This document shows, piece by piece, positions 25,065 to 33,649 of a stretch of 64,000 nucleotides of DNA. The notes below the pieces were generated by a model. That model was given only the letters and a program-made list of their open reading frames with translations, searched no databases and was not told where the DNA came from. Position 1 is the first letter of the stretch; each line of letters opens with the position of its first letter. Position numbers and translations under genes: made by a program. Source of the stretch: JAFGVL01 sp963663245 (lineage in GTDB: Bacteria > Bacteroidota > Bacteroidia > Bacteroidales > Paludibacteraceae); assembly GCA_963663245.1 (NCBI GenBank), contig OY760143.1, positions 1,364,001 through 1,428,000 of the forward strand, read 5' to 3'.

Positions 25065-26072
25065 TTACTTGTTTAGTGCGTCATTAATTTTTTCAGTTAT
25101 TTGAGCAGCTAACTCAGGATTATCTTTAATTACTTGTTTAGCACCATCGCGGCCTTGTGCTAATTTGCTATCAGCATAGCTAAACCAAGAGCCACTCTTT
25201 TTGATAATGTCAAATTCAACCCCCATATCAATAATTTCTCCTGCAGAAGAAATACCTTCTCCAAACATAATATCGAACTCTGCCTTGCGGAAAGGAGGAG
25301 CAATTTTATTTTTTACCACCTTCACACGTGTATGGTTCCCTTTAATAGCATCACCATCTTTTATTTGTCCGATTCTGCGAATATCTAAACGAACAGATGC
25401 ATAGAATTTTAAAGCATTACCACCCGTAGTTGTTTCAGGGTTTCCGAACATTACACCAATCTTTTCACGTAATTGATTAATGAAAATACAAGTAGTATTA
25501 GTTCTGTTAATATTAGCTGTTAGCTTACGTAAAGCTTGCGACATTAAACGTGCCTGTAAACCCATTTTAGAGTCGCCCATATCGCCTTCTAATTCTGCTT
25601 TTGGAGTAAGAGCAGCAACAGAGTCGATCACGACTAAATCTACAGCAGATGAACGAATCAGTTGATCAGCAACTTCTAAGGCTTGCTCACCGCTATCTGG
25701 TTGTGATATTAAAAGATTCTCAATATCTACGCCTAATTTTTCTGCATAGGTACGATCGAATGCATGCTCAGCATCAATAATTGCAGCAATACCACCTTGT
25801 TTTTGTACTTCAGCAATGGCATGAATAGCTAGGGTCGTTTTACCTGATGATTCTGGTCCGTATATTTCAACAACACGTCCACGAGGATATCCACCAACAC
25901 CTAAAGCTAAGTTTAAACCAACAGATCCTGAGGGAATAACAGCAACATCTTCTACCACATGTTCGCCCATTTTCATAATAGTGCCTTTTCCGTGGTCTTT
26001 GTCTATCTTCTCCATCGCTAGTTGCAATGCTTTTAGCTTATCAGAAGAAGGTTTTTTAATTTCTTGAGACAT
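25065..26072 (-). CDS. recA: Recombinase RecA
   Basis: A 335-residue RecA, the ATP-dependent strand-exchange protein for recombinational repair and SOS induction. The Walker A GPESSGKTT is near residue 70, the Walker B VVIDSVAALTPK follows, and the DNA-binding loop and ATP-sensing segment INQLREKIGVMFGNPETTTGGNALKFYASVRLD are all present. The C-terminal tail is short. It is transcribed alone, toward the shared terminator. A -7 element on the minus strand at 26179-26186 would give a leader of about 100 bases. Confidence 0.98.
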   Translation of the reverse strand: MSQEIKKPSSDKLKALQLAMEKIDKDHGKGTIMKMGEHVVEDVAVIPSGSVGLNLALGVGGYPRGRVVEIYGPESSGKTTLAIHAIAEVQKQGGIAAIIDAEHAFDRTYAEKLGVDIENLLISQPDSGEQALEVADQLIRSSAVDLVVIDSVAALTPKAELEGDMGDSKMGLQARLMSQALRKLTANINRTNTTCIFINQLREKIGVMFGNPETTTGGNALKFYASVRLDIRRIGQIKDGDAIKGNHTRVKVVKNKIAPPFRKAEFDIMFGEGISSAGEIIDMGVEFDIIKKSGSWFSYADSKLAQGRDGAKQVIKDNPELAAQITEKINDALNK

Positions 26073-26178
26073 AGTATATATAGTTTATTTGTTTATTTAT
26101 TTTGATGTGTTGATTTAATTATAATACTTAATAGTTTGTAAAAATAGTTGTATTTTATGAAAAAATCAAATCAACTAT

Positions 26179-26186
26179 CAAAGATA
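26179..26186 (-). promoter_or_regulatory. Possible recA -7 element
   Basis: The minus strand reads TATCTTTG, an exact TAnnTTTG match, upstream of recA (start 26072). No SOS-box-like dyad was recognised between them. Confidence 0.45.
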
Positions 26187-26273
26187 ATTTATTAAAAGCG
26201 ACTCGAAGTTTGAATGGCTTATAAGTTATTAACAAAGAGAAAAAAAACTAAGATGCTTGCAACATCTTTTTCG

Positions 26274-26281
26274 TATCTTTG
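26274..26281 (+). promoter_or_regulatory. -7 element of the rhomboid gene
   Basis: TATCTTTG ends 4 bases before the ATG at 26286, so the message would be leaderless or nearly so. It excludes the in-frame ATG at 26214. Confidence 0.55.
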
Positions 26282-26285
26282 CTTT

Positions 26286-26978
26286 ATGAGCTATTTAAGC
26301 ACCAACAAGCGTCACTTCATCAATTCCCTATTTATAGGAGGGATATTTTTATTTGTACTTGTTTTGGTATTCGTGATGGAGTATGTTTTAGAAATGAAGT
26401 TTGATTTTCTTGGAGTATTGCCTCGTAGCCTATTTTATCTGCATGGTATTGTTACTCACGTATTAGTTCATGCTGATTTATCCCACCTATTAAATAATGG
26501 CATTTCCATATTTATCCTTACAGTATCTCTTTTTTATTTCTATGGAAAAATTGCAGATATGGTACTCTTGCTTTCATGGATATGTACAGGCGTATTATTA
26601 TGGTCTATAGGTCGTGAAAATTTACACATTGGAGCTAGTGGTTTAATATACGCACAGGCCTTCTTCTTATTTTGGAGTGGCGTAATGCGAAAATATGCTC
26701 CCTTAGTAGCCATTGCTTTTATCGTAGTATTTTTATATGGTAATATGATTTGGCATGTGTTTCCTTGGCAAGCATTTCCAAACGAATCATGGGAGGGGCA
26801 TTTATCAGGTGCTGTTATAGGTTCAACACTTGCCTTTCTTTATCGAAAAGAAGGGCCACAGCAACCGATAAAAGAATGGAAAGAGGATGAAGAAACAGAA
26901 GGTGAAAAAGAATTTGCAGCTTATGCTGAGAGTTTTGAAGTGGAAGGAGAGGAGCCGACTATGAAGATAGAGGAATAG
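26286..26978 (+). CDS. Rhomboid-family intramembrane serine protease
   Basis: A 230-residue membrane protein with about six helices that would cleave substrates within the membrane. The catalytic serine motif GASGLIYA and the catalytic histidine in GHLSGAVIGS are both present, as is the H-x-x-x-x-H/N region HADLSHLLNNG early in the fold. A charged tail of about 40 residues (KEWKEDEETEGEKE) follows the last helix in the cytosol. I start at 26286 because of the -7 element just upstream; the frame itself opens 72 bases earlier. Confidence 0.88.
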   Translation: MSYLSTNKRHFINSLFIGGIFLFVLVLVFVMEYVLEMKFDFLGVLPRSLFYLHGIVTHVLVHADLSHLLNNGISIFILTVSLFYFYGKIADMVLLLSWICTGVLLWSIGRENLHIGASGLIYAQAFFLFWSGVMRKYAPLVAIAFIVVFLYGNMIWHVFPWQAFPNESWEGHLSGAVIGSTLAFLYRKEGPQQPIKEWKEDEETEGEKEFAAYAESFEVEGEEPTMKIEE

Positions 26979-26993
26979 TCATTAAAAGCAATC

Positions 26994-28004
26994 CTATTTT
27001 TTTATGACTGTAAAACTAGCCCAATTATTATCTGTTGTAATTTTTATAAGATAAGTTCCGGATGCTATTAATGAAAGGTCTGTAGATATTATTTTTAGAT
27101 TTGAAAATGATTCTGAACTAACTTTTCTTCCTGCAATATCAAAAACAGATAAGATGATGGATGGGAAATTCTTTTCTAGTTCGAAATATACAGCACCACA
27201 ACTTGGATTTGGGAAACAATTGATACTGTTTTCAAATATATTTTCTGCTATAGACAAGGTAATGTCACAAGATCTTGCTCCTGTGCTAGAAGTTGAAGTT
27301 CCTTCCGGACAATCAGTACATTCAGTTGAGCCAGTTAAACTTGAATAAGTCCCTTCTGGGCAGTATTCACATTTATATTGTCCTGCTAAAGGTTGATATT
27401 TTCCCGCTTCGCATCTATTACAATTAAAACTGCCAGTATATTGAGCATATGTGCCTGGTTCACATGCTTTACATCTCATTTGACCCATTAGATCTTGAAA
27501 TGTACCCATAGGACATTTTTTACATTGTGTTTGACCCATGTAGTCTTGATATTGGCCAGTAGAGCACCATATACATCGTGTGCTTCCACTTTCAGATTGG
27601 CAGCTTCCTATTGGACATCTTAGACATTGTATGCTGCCTGTTGTAGAGCTGTAAGTTCCTGCTTCGCAGTCTATACAGTCAGTACTTCCTTCGTTACCTT
27701 GATAGGTACCTGCCGGACAATCATTACATGTAGTGCTTCCTGAATTTCTTTGGAAGGTACCAGCAGAGCAATGGATACATTCACTTGCTCCAGAAGAGTC
27801 GCTATATGAACCAGGAGAACAGTTTATCGGTTCATAAATGTCACCACCTGGACTATATGTTCCAGGTGGTGTTATTAGTAATTTGCAAACAGTAGAGTCA
27901 ATATAATACCCTGGAGGTGCGTAAATTAAAACACATTGTGCAGAAATACTATTAGATAATGATAAAAGTAAAATAACTAAATTAAATCTTAATAATAATT
28001 TCAT
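26994..28004 (-). CDS. Secreted GCC2/GCC3 (ephrin-receptor-like) Cys-rich repeat protein with T9SS tail
   Basis: A 336-residue exported protein. A signal peptide (1-22) is followed by eleven 17-residue repeats (about 62-248) of the form C-x-x-G-T-Y-x4-G-S/Q-x-x-C-x-x, the GCC2/GCC3 pattern known from eukaryotic receptors such as ephrin receptors and from some bacteria. Each repeat has two cysteines, most likely forming a ladder of disulfides. The C-terminal 75 residues (FPNPSCGAVYFELE ... GTYLIKITTDNNWASFTVIKK) form a type IX secretion sorting domain, so the protein is destined for the cell surface. Ligand and role are unknown; adhesion is an inference. It is adjacent to the ZIP transporter gene on the same strand. 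Confidence 0.85.
   Translation of the reverse strand: MKLLLRFNLVILLLSLSNSISAQCVLIYAPPGYYIDSTVCKLLITPPGTYSPGGDIYEPINCSPGSYSDSSGASECIHCSAGTFQRNSGSTTCNDCPAGTYQGNEGSTDCIDCEAGTYSSTTGSIQCLRCPIGSCQSESGSTRCIWCSTGQYQDYMGQTQCKKCPMGTFQDLMGQMRCKACEPGTYAQYTGSFNCNRCEAGKYQPLAGQYKCEYCPEGTYSSLTGSTECTDCPEGTSTSSTGARSCDITLSIAENIFENSINCFPNPSCGAVYFELEKNFPSIILSVFDIAGRKVSSESFSNLKIISTDLSLIASGTYLIKITTDNNWASFTVIKK
27261..27821 (-). repeat. Eleven 51-bp coding repeats
   Basis: This is the DNA encoding the eleven 17-residue Cys-rich repeats of the surface protein. The units are diverged in DNA sequence, so recent copy-number change looks unlikely except between closely similar neighbours. Confidence 0.75.
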
Positions 28005-28016
28005 AATATATTCTTT

Positions 28017-28823
28017 CTATGCAAACATCAATAAACTAGCTGCCATAACAGCCATACCTCCAATTAATCCTCCAATGGCAATATGGTGTTCTCCATATTC
28101 TTCTGCCGTTGGTAAGAGTTCATCTAATGAAATGTAAATCATAATTCCCGCTACTCCGGCAAAGACAATCCCGAAGGTTGCCTCATTAAATACACTGCGT
28201 AAAATAAAGTAACCTAATAGGGCACCAACTGGCTCAGATAGTCCTGATCCAAGAGATAACCAAAAAGCTTTTTTCCTATTTTTAGTTGCGTAGTAAATAG
28301 GCATTGCTACAGCAATACCTTCTGGAATATTGTGAATTGCAATAGCTACAGCGATACTTATACCCAAAGCAGGGTCTGTTAATGCTCCCATAAAAGTTGC
28401 TAAGCCTTCTGGAAAATTATGAATGCCAATAGCCAGGGCAGAGAACATACCCATTCGTAAGAGTTTTTTGTCCTTGTTGACATTTTTCTCTTTCGTATTT
28501 TTCATCTCGTGAGGATTTTCTCCTGAAGGGATGAAGTAGTCAATAAGAGCAATAAGAGCAATACCAGAGAAAAATGCAATGACAGTATAGAGATAACCCG
28601 TCTTGTCTCCATAAGCAATGCTCAAAGAATCTTTCGCTTTAAAAAATATTTCTACTAAAGAAACATATATCATTACACCAGCAGAAAAACCTAGTGAGCC
28701 AGCAAGAAACTTTGGATTAAATTTTTTAGATACCAATGCCATTATACTGCCAATACCTGTTGATAGACCAGCAAATACAGTTAAGCCTAAGGCAAATAAA
28801 ATCTCATGAGTTGAATATTCCAT
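28017..28823 (-). CDS. zupT: ZIP-family metal transporter (ZupT-like)
   Basis: A 268-residue inner-membrane importer for zinc or other divalent metals. The two signature helices are present: HNFPEGLATFMGAL and HNIPEGIAVAMPIYYA, with the H-N-x-P-E-G metal-binding motif in each, and a histidine/acid loop between helices 3 and 4 (DYFIPSGENPHEMK). I start at the ATG at 28823; the frame opens at 28853 but a minus-strand -7 element at 28841-28848 lies inside that extension. It ends 13 bases before the start of the secreted Cys-rich repeat gene downstream, so the two may share a transcript. Confidence 0.88.
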   Translation of the reverse strand: MEYSTHEILFALGLTVFAGLSTGIGSIMALVSKKFNPKFLAGSLGFSAGVMIYVSLVEIFFKAKDSLSIAYGDKTGYLYTVIAFFSGIALIALIDYFIPSGENPHEMKNTKEKNVNKDKKLLRMGMFSALAIGIHNFPEGLATFMGALTDPALGISIAVAIAIHNIPEGIAVAMPIYYATKNRKKAFWLSLGSGLSEPVGALLGYFILRSVFNEATFGIVFAGVAGIMIYISLDELLPTAEEYGEHHIAIGGLIGGMAVMAASLLMFA

Positions 28824-28840
28824 ACGTATAAATTTGGATC

Positions 28841-28848
28841 CAAAAATA
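28841..28848 (-). promoter_or_regulatory. -7 element of the ZIP transporter gene
   Basis: The minus strand reads TATTTTTG (TAnnTTTG), 17 bases before the ATG at 28823. The 7-bp repeats at 28857-28877 lie directly upstream of it and also upstream of the opposite promoter. Confidence 0.5.
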
Positions 28849-28856
28849 AGCAATTT

Positions 28857-28877
28857 AAAATGAAGAATGAAGAATAA
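28857..28877. repeat. Heptamer tandem repeat between divergent promoters
   Basis: Three 7-bp units AAAATGA, AGAATGA, AGAATAA lie head to tail, 5 bases before the -7 element of the riboswitch operon and 8 bases from the -7 element of the divergent ZIP gene. Confidence 0.6.
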
Positions 28878-28882
28878 TTATA

Positions 28883-28890
28883 TATCTTTG
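28883..28890 (+). promoter_or_regulatory. -7 element of the cobalamin operon
   Basis: TATCTTTG is an exact TAnnTTTG match. Transcription would begin close to 28897, at the 5' edge of the riboswitch aptamer. Confidence 0.65.
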
Positions 28891-28895
28891 TCGTC

Positions 28896-29063
28896 GTATT
28901 CGGTCCCCGACTTTAAAATTGGGGTTAAAAGGGAATCCTGTGTAAGTCAGGAACTATCCCCGTAGCTGTAAGCTCCACGAATGTTTTATCAAAGTAACCA
29001 CTGCTCCTTGAGTTGGGGTGGGAAGGTGATAAAATTGGAGCGAGTCAGAAGACCTGCCGAGTA
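28896..29063 (+). ncRNA. Cobalamin riboswitch
   Basis: The conserved landmarks of the B12 riboswitch are visible in order: GGGAATC...GTGTAAGTCAGGAACT, CCCCGTAGCTGTAAGC, the CCACTG core, GGGAAGGTGATAA, and the B12 box AGTCAGAAGACCTGCC at 29043-29058. CGG near the 5' end can pair with CCG after the box to close P1. It sits between a -7 element and the first gene of the B12 uptake operon, where it would lower expression when adenosylcobalamin is plentiful. The expression platform appears to lie in 29064-29160, which has GTC/GAC-type hairpin potential. Confidence 0.95.
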
Positions 29064-29162
29064 AATTAGCTTTCGGGTGAAAGGCGTTGAAAACATCTTC
29101 TCTACAGACTACTGGTCTTCTAAATGTTTCTTCGCTTTAAATTTAAAATTAAAGGTAGGAGC

Positions 29163-30566
29163 ATGAAAAAAACAATCATTTTACAAGTTTTATTATTTAG
29201 TACATTACTGCTTAATGCGCAGTATATTTCTAAAGTTTTGGAGTATAAACCTGCTCCGGGTCAGTTAATCAATGAAGTGCCACATGGTATTCCCTCTGCA
29301 GCGAAATCAATTGTTGGAGGTGTAAATGGTTTGTTAAGTTTAGGTGCTTTTGGGGGTTATGTAGTATTTGAATTTTCCAATCCAGTAGACAATCATCCTG
29401 ATAATCCTTATGGAGTTGATTTTACAATTTTTGGTAATGCATCAGCTTTTGGTTCTGAACCAGCAATTGTATCTGTAATGAAAGATGAAAATGGGAATGG
29501 TTTAGCCGATGATACTTGGTACGAATTGGCTGGTAGTAATTATTTCTTTTCAAGTACTCAAAAAGAGTATCAAGTTACTTATACCAATCCGAATAAAACA
29601 GTAGCAGCGAATGTTCCTTGGATTGATAATTTAGGAGGAAGCGGAATAGTTTCAGCTAATTCATTTCATACTCAAGCCTATTATCCTTTAAACGATTCTT
29701 TTCCAGATATAAATACCCTTAATTATACCCTTTCAGGCACAAAAATTAAGGAAGACATAGATAGGAGTACGCCAACAATGGTGAAATCTTATCCTCAAGC
29801 TTTTGGTTATGCTGATAATCATGTTAGAGGTACAGCTCCATATACAACACCTGATAATCCATACACTATTGCAGTAGAAAATTCTGGAGGAGATGCTTTT
29901 GATATTTCTTGGGCAGTGGATGCTTATGGAGATTATATTGATTTAGATACCATCCATTTTGTTAAAGTTCAGAATGCTATTCAAGCTGATATGGGTTGGC
30001 TAGGAGAAGTGTCTACAGAAATCGCTGGGGCAGTAGATATTAGTCCTAATGCTAGCATTAGTGGAATAGATGAAGCCTTAGTAATTGATTTGCCCGATAC
30101 TATTAGAGGAACTCAGTACCAATTAGAATCAGCTGTTTTTCGTGCAGCACGTTTGCAAGCAGGGGAAGCAATTAATTGGAATTTGTCATTGCCAACAGCA
30201 AGTGTAGGTGTAGGTAACCTTCTTTCATTTACTAGTTCAGGAACTTTAACTGTAACGGCTTCTTTGGCTAGTAATAGTGCAATAACAACTAGTGCTTCTG
30301 CCGTTTTATTATTGGACTTAAGTCCTGTGTATGAAATGAATCGTTTTAGATATAAGCTATACCCAAATCCAGCGAGTGATTATATATCTATTCCAGCGCT
30401 CAAAAATGCTACTGTTTCTATATACACTAGTTATGGCTGTTTATGTTTGCAAAAGCAGGACTATAATGGAGAGTCTTTATCCATCTCTAATTTATCTTCA
30501 GGAGTATACCTTGTTCTAGTAAATATGCAGGATAGTCTTAGTAATATGCGTTTTATAAAAAAGTAA
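29163..30566 (+). CDS. Surface protein of the B12-uptake operon, T9SS-sorted
   Basis: A 467-residue exported protein with a signal peptide (to about LLNA-Q, residue 19) and a body rich in Gly, Asn and Asp (FEFSNPVDNHPDNPYGVDFTIFGNA, DENGNGLADDTWYELAG). The C-terminal sorting domain (YKLYPNPASDYISI ... SSGVYLVLVNM) is of type IX secretion. DENGNGLADD looks like a calcium-binding loop. Proteins of this kind recur beside BtuB/BtuG-type genes, so it is a candidate surface cobalamin-binding or scavenging protein; that is inferred from position behind the riboswitch. The ATG at 29163 has AGGTAGGAG upstream; the frame opens 39 bases earlier. Confidence 0.8.
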   Translation: MKKTIILQVLLFSTLLLNAQYISKVLEYKPAPGQLINEVPHGIPSAAKSIVGGVNGLLSLGAFGGYVVFEFSNPVDNHPDNPYGVDFTIFGNASAFGSEPAIVSVMKDENGNGLADDTWYELAGSNYFFSSTQKEYQVTYTNPNKTVAANVPWIDNLGGSGIVSANSFHTQAYYPLNDSFPDINTLNYTLSGTKIKEDIDRSTPTMVKSYPQAFGYADNHVRGTAPYTTPDNPYTIAVENSGGDAFDISWAVDAYGDYIDLDTIHFVKVQNAIQADMGWLGEVSTEIAGAVDISPNASISGIDEALVIDLPDTIRGTQYQLESAVFRAARLQAGEAINWNLSLPTASVGVGNLLSFTSSGTLTVTASLASNSAITTSASAVLLLDLSPVYEMNRFRYKLYPNPASDYISIPALKNATVSIYTSYGCLCLQKQDYNGESLSISNLSSGVYLVLVNMQDSLSNMRFIKK

Positions 30567-30567
30567 G

Positions 30568-32565
30568 ATGTTATTAAGAGCAACAGTTATATTTATTTTT
30601 ACTAGTGTTTTATCTTGTGCTTTTTCTCAAGGATTTCAAGACTCTGTACAGTATTTAGCTCCAGTTATTATTGAAGGTGAGAAAATATTCAAGAAAGAAA
30701 AGGCTGGAATGAAGGAGACAAAGCTTGATTCTTTGGTTTTATCGCAAAAAATTAATCTTTCACTTTCAGAGCTGCTAGCAGAAAACACCTCTGTATTTAT
30801 TAAAAATAACGGGCGAGGAGCTTTGTCAACTGCATCTTTTCGAGGAACAGCATCATCTCATACTCAAGTTAGTTGGAATGGTATTAACATCAATTCTCCT
30901 ATGTTGGGAATGGTTGATTTCTCTTTAATTCCTGTTTATGTTATCGATGCGGTTAATTTGAAACATGGTACTGCTTCTATTGTTGATAAAAGTGGAGGGC
31001 TAGGCGGTTCAATAAACACCAGTAATAATATTAATTGGAATAAAAAATTTGAGTTAAAGTATCTGCAAGCAATAGGCAGTTATGATACTTACGATGAATT
31101 TTTACAAGTTGGAGGTGGTAATGATAAAGTACATATACGCACAGGTATTTATCATAATTATTCTAAAAATGACTATACATTTATAAATCGCTTAATACCT
31201 ATTGAAATTCAAGAAACGGGAGAATTTGAACATCCTTTAGATACTAATAAAAATGCTGCTTATACACGTTATGGCTTATTGCAAGAAGTGTATCTGCGTT
31301 TGAATAGCAAGAACATGCTAACGCTACGTTATTGGGGGCAATATGCAGATAGAAATATTCCAACATTAACAAGTAGTGAGGATTCTTTAAATTCAAAACC
31401 TAGTTATGCATTAGATACGGACCATAAAATGGTAGGTGAATGGAAGCATGTTGGAGATAAGAGTTTGTTACTTTTTCGCTCAAGTTTCTCTGGAAAACAA
31501 TTGAATTTTAAATCAATTAAGTTGATTTCGGGTAGTGTTAGTTCAGATGAGATATCTTCTGAAAGTACTCAAAATAGTTATTGTAATTCATTGTCATATA
31601 CTTATAATAGTATTTATAATTTAAGCTATAAGGGTAATCTCTCTGTCAATCATCACGATGTAGAGACTTATGAAAAGCTGTTAGGTGTTGGGTATCATAA
31701 ACAACGAACAGAGTATACCGCATTTTTAGGAGCATACAAGGAACTGTATAAGCGGTTAAATATTAGTTTATTACTTCGTCAAGAAATGGTAGATGGCATA
31801 GTTTTACCAACGATGCCTTTTGTTGGGTTTGATTATAGGGTTTTTAAAAATACAGATTTTCTCGTTAAAGGAAATGTAGCTCGTAACTATCATTTACCAA
31901 ATCTAAACGATTTATATTGGCAGCCAGGAGGTAACCCGAATTTGTTGCCAGAAGAAGGCTATAGTGCTGAAATGGGTTTGGAGTATAAGTTGTTAATGAA
32001 AAAACATTTGTTAAGACTAGAATTAACTGGCTACCATTCTGATATTTCTAACTGGATTCTATGGGTTCCAAATACAAAAGGATACTGGGAACCGAATAAT
32101 GTTAAAAGAGTTCTATCACAAGGAGTTGAAGCAAGTCTAAATATCAAAGGAATTTTAGGTAAAGTGGATTATCGTATTTCTGGGACCTATGCATTTACAC
32201 CTTCAATCAATTATGGTGATACGATAGCTAGTGGAGACAAGTCTTATGGTAAGCAATTAGTTTATATACCTCTTCATTCTGGAAATCTTATGGTAAACTT
32301 TTTATATAAGGGGTATACTGTAAGCTATCAGCATAATTCATATAGTAAACGTTATACTACAACAAGTAATGATCTCAGTTCGGGTAATGTTTTTCCTAGT
32401 TATTTTATGAATGATATCTCTTTGAGTAAAGAATTTAAAATTCGAAAAATAAGATATCTTTTCGAATTTAAGGTGTTTAATGTTTTGGGTGAGAGGTATC
32501 ACACAATTCTAAAGCAAGCTATGCCGGGGAGAAATTACTTGCTTCAATTACAATTACAATTATAG
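30568..32565 (+). CDS. btuB: TonB-dependent outer-membrane receptor, BtuB-like
   Basis: A 665-residue outer-membrane receptor. A signal peptide (about 1-20) is followed by a plug domain (about 45-150; LSELLAENTSVFIKNNGRGALSTASFRGTASSHTQV and GTASIVDKSGGLGGSIN) and a barrel ending in the aromatic-type terminus YLLQLQLQL. TonB-dependent receptors import B12, siderophores or other ligands; the riboswitch upstream points to cobalamin. It starts 1 base after the previous stop and abuts the next gene exactly, so all three are one transcript. Confidence 0.9.
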   Translation: MLLRATVIFIFTSVLSCAFSQGFQDSVQYLAPVIIEGEKIFKKEKAGMKETKLDSLVLSQKINLSLSELLAENTSVFIKNNGRGALSTASFRGTASSHTQVSWNGININSPMLGMVDFSLIPVYVIDAVNLKHGTASIVDKSGGLGGSINTSNNINWNKKFELKYLQAIGSYDTYDEFLQVGGGNDKVHIRTGIYHNYSKNDYTFINRLIPIEIQETGEFEHPLDTNKNAAYTRYGLLQEVYLRLNSKNMLTLRYWGQYADRNIPTLTSSEDSLNSKPSYALDTDHKMVGEWKHVGDKSLLLFRSSFSGKQLNFKSIKLISGSVSSDEISSESTQNSYCNSLSYTYNSIYNLSYKGNLSVNHHDVETYEKLLGVGYHKQRTEYTAFLGAYKELYKRLNISLLLRQEMVDGIVLPTMPFVGFDYRVFKNTDFLVKGNVARNYHLPNLNDLYWQPGGNPNLLPEEGYSAEMGLEYKLLMKKHLLRLELTGYHSDISNWILWVPNTKGYWEPNNVKRVLSQGVEASLNIKGILGKVDYRISGTYAFTPSINYGDTIASGDKSYGKQLVYIPLHSGNLMVNFLYKGYTVSYQHNSYSKRYTTTSNDLSSGNVFPSYFMNDISLSKEFKIRKIRYLFEFKVFNVLGERYHTILKQAMPGRNYLLQLQLQL

Positions 32566-33630
32566 ATGAAACTGTTCAAATACATATTGCTGATTATTAT
32601 TCACACCCTGTTGTTTAATTCTTGTATAGATGAAAGCGAACTATGGGAGGGTAATTTTGATGGAAGGAGAACCTCAACGGCTTTGTTTGTTCTTAATCAA
32701 GGTAACTTTGGCTACAATAATGCTAGTTTATCGTATTATGGTATTCCAAATAATGAATTGTTGAGTGATATCTTTTTTGAATCAAATAGCCTTTATTTAG
32801 GAGATATTGCTCAATCGATGAATATTCGAGATAGCTTGGGGTATATTGTTATGAATAATAGTGGGAAGATATATGTAATCAATACTCATAATTTTAAATT
32901 AGTGGGTAAAATAACAGGACTAACTTCTCCTCGTTATATTCATTTTATAAGTGATGAGAAAGCTTATGTAACAGACTTATATGCGCAAGCAATAACGATA
33001 GTAAATCCAAGTACCTATCAGATTATAGGAAGTATTCCACTCAGTAATAGTTCTACAGAGCAAATGCTGCAATACGGTAAGTATGTATTTACTAACTGCT
33101 GGAGTTTTGATAATAAACTATTAGTAATTGATAGCGAGACTGATCAAGTCGTGGATTCTATTGAAGTATTAAAGCAACCAACTTCCATGGTGCTCGATAA
33201 ATACAATAAATTATGGGTGTTGACTGATGGTGGTTTTTTAGGTAATCCGTATGGGCATGAACAAGCGGGATTGATATGTATAGATGCAGAAACACGTCAA
33301 ATGGAAAAGAACTATCGCTTTCCTTTAGATGATTCTCCTAAAGGTTTAACTATTAACGGAACAAAAGACACCTTGTTTTTTATCAATAGAGGTATATATA
33401 GACATGCAGTTCTTTCTGCAGCCGAACCAGAACTTCTTATTGTAAGCCCCTATACAGGTACTACAGATGGCTATTCTTCCGTAGGGGTAGATCCCAATAG
33501 TTCTGAAATTTATGTGGCAGATGCTATTGATAATCAACAGCTGGGTAGGGTTGTTCGGTTTTTACCCAACGCATTAGCTGTAGATACTTTTCCTGTGGGA
33601 ATTATTCCAGGGGGATTTTGTTTTAAGTAA
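32566..33630 (+). CDS. Beta-propeller surface lipoprotein, BtuG-like
   Basis: A 354-residue lipoprotein (lipobox FNSC, residues 17-20) with repeating YVTN/YncE-type blades, e.g. GKIYVINTHNFKLVGKITGL, KAYVTDLYAQAITIVNPSTYQIIGSI and NKLLVIDSETDQVVDSIEV. In Bacteroides the lipoprotein BtuG has this fold, sits on BtuB, and binds cobalamin very tightly; family and position make this the likely counterpart. No single residue proves cobalamin binding. It begins on the base after the receptor stop and is the last gene before the convergent transaldolase. Confidence 0.82.
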   Translation: MKLFKYILLIIIHTLLFNSCIDESELWEGNFDGRRTSTALFVLNQGNFGYNNASLSYYGIPNNELLSDIFFESNSLYLGDIAQSMNIRDSLGYIVMNNSGKIYVINTHNFKLVGKITGLTSPRYIHFISDEKAYVTDLYAQAITIVNPSTYQIIGSIPLSNSSTEQMLQYGKYVFTNCWSFDNKLLVIDSETDQVVDSIEVLKQPTSMVLDKYNKLWVLTDGGFLGNPYGHEQAGLICIDAETRQMEKNYRFPLDDSPKGLTINGTKDTLFFINRGIYRHAVLSAAEPELLIVSPYTGTTDGYSSVGVDPNSSEIYVADAIDNQQLGRVVRFLPNALAVDTFPVGIIPGGFCFK

Positions 33631-33649
33631 AGGATGAGTGTTTGCAATA

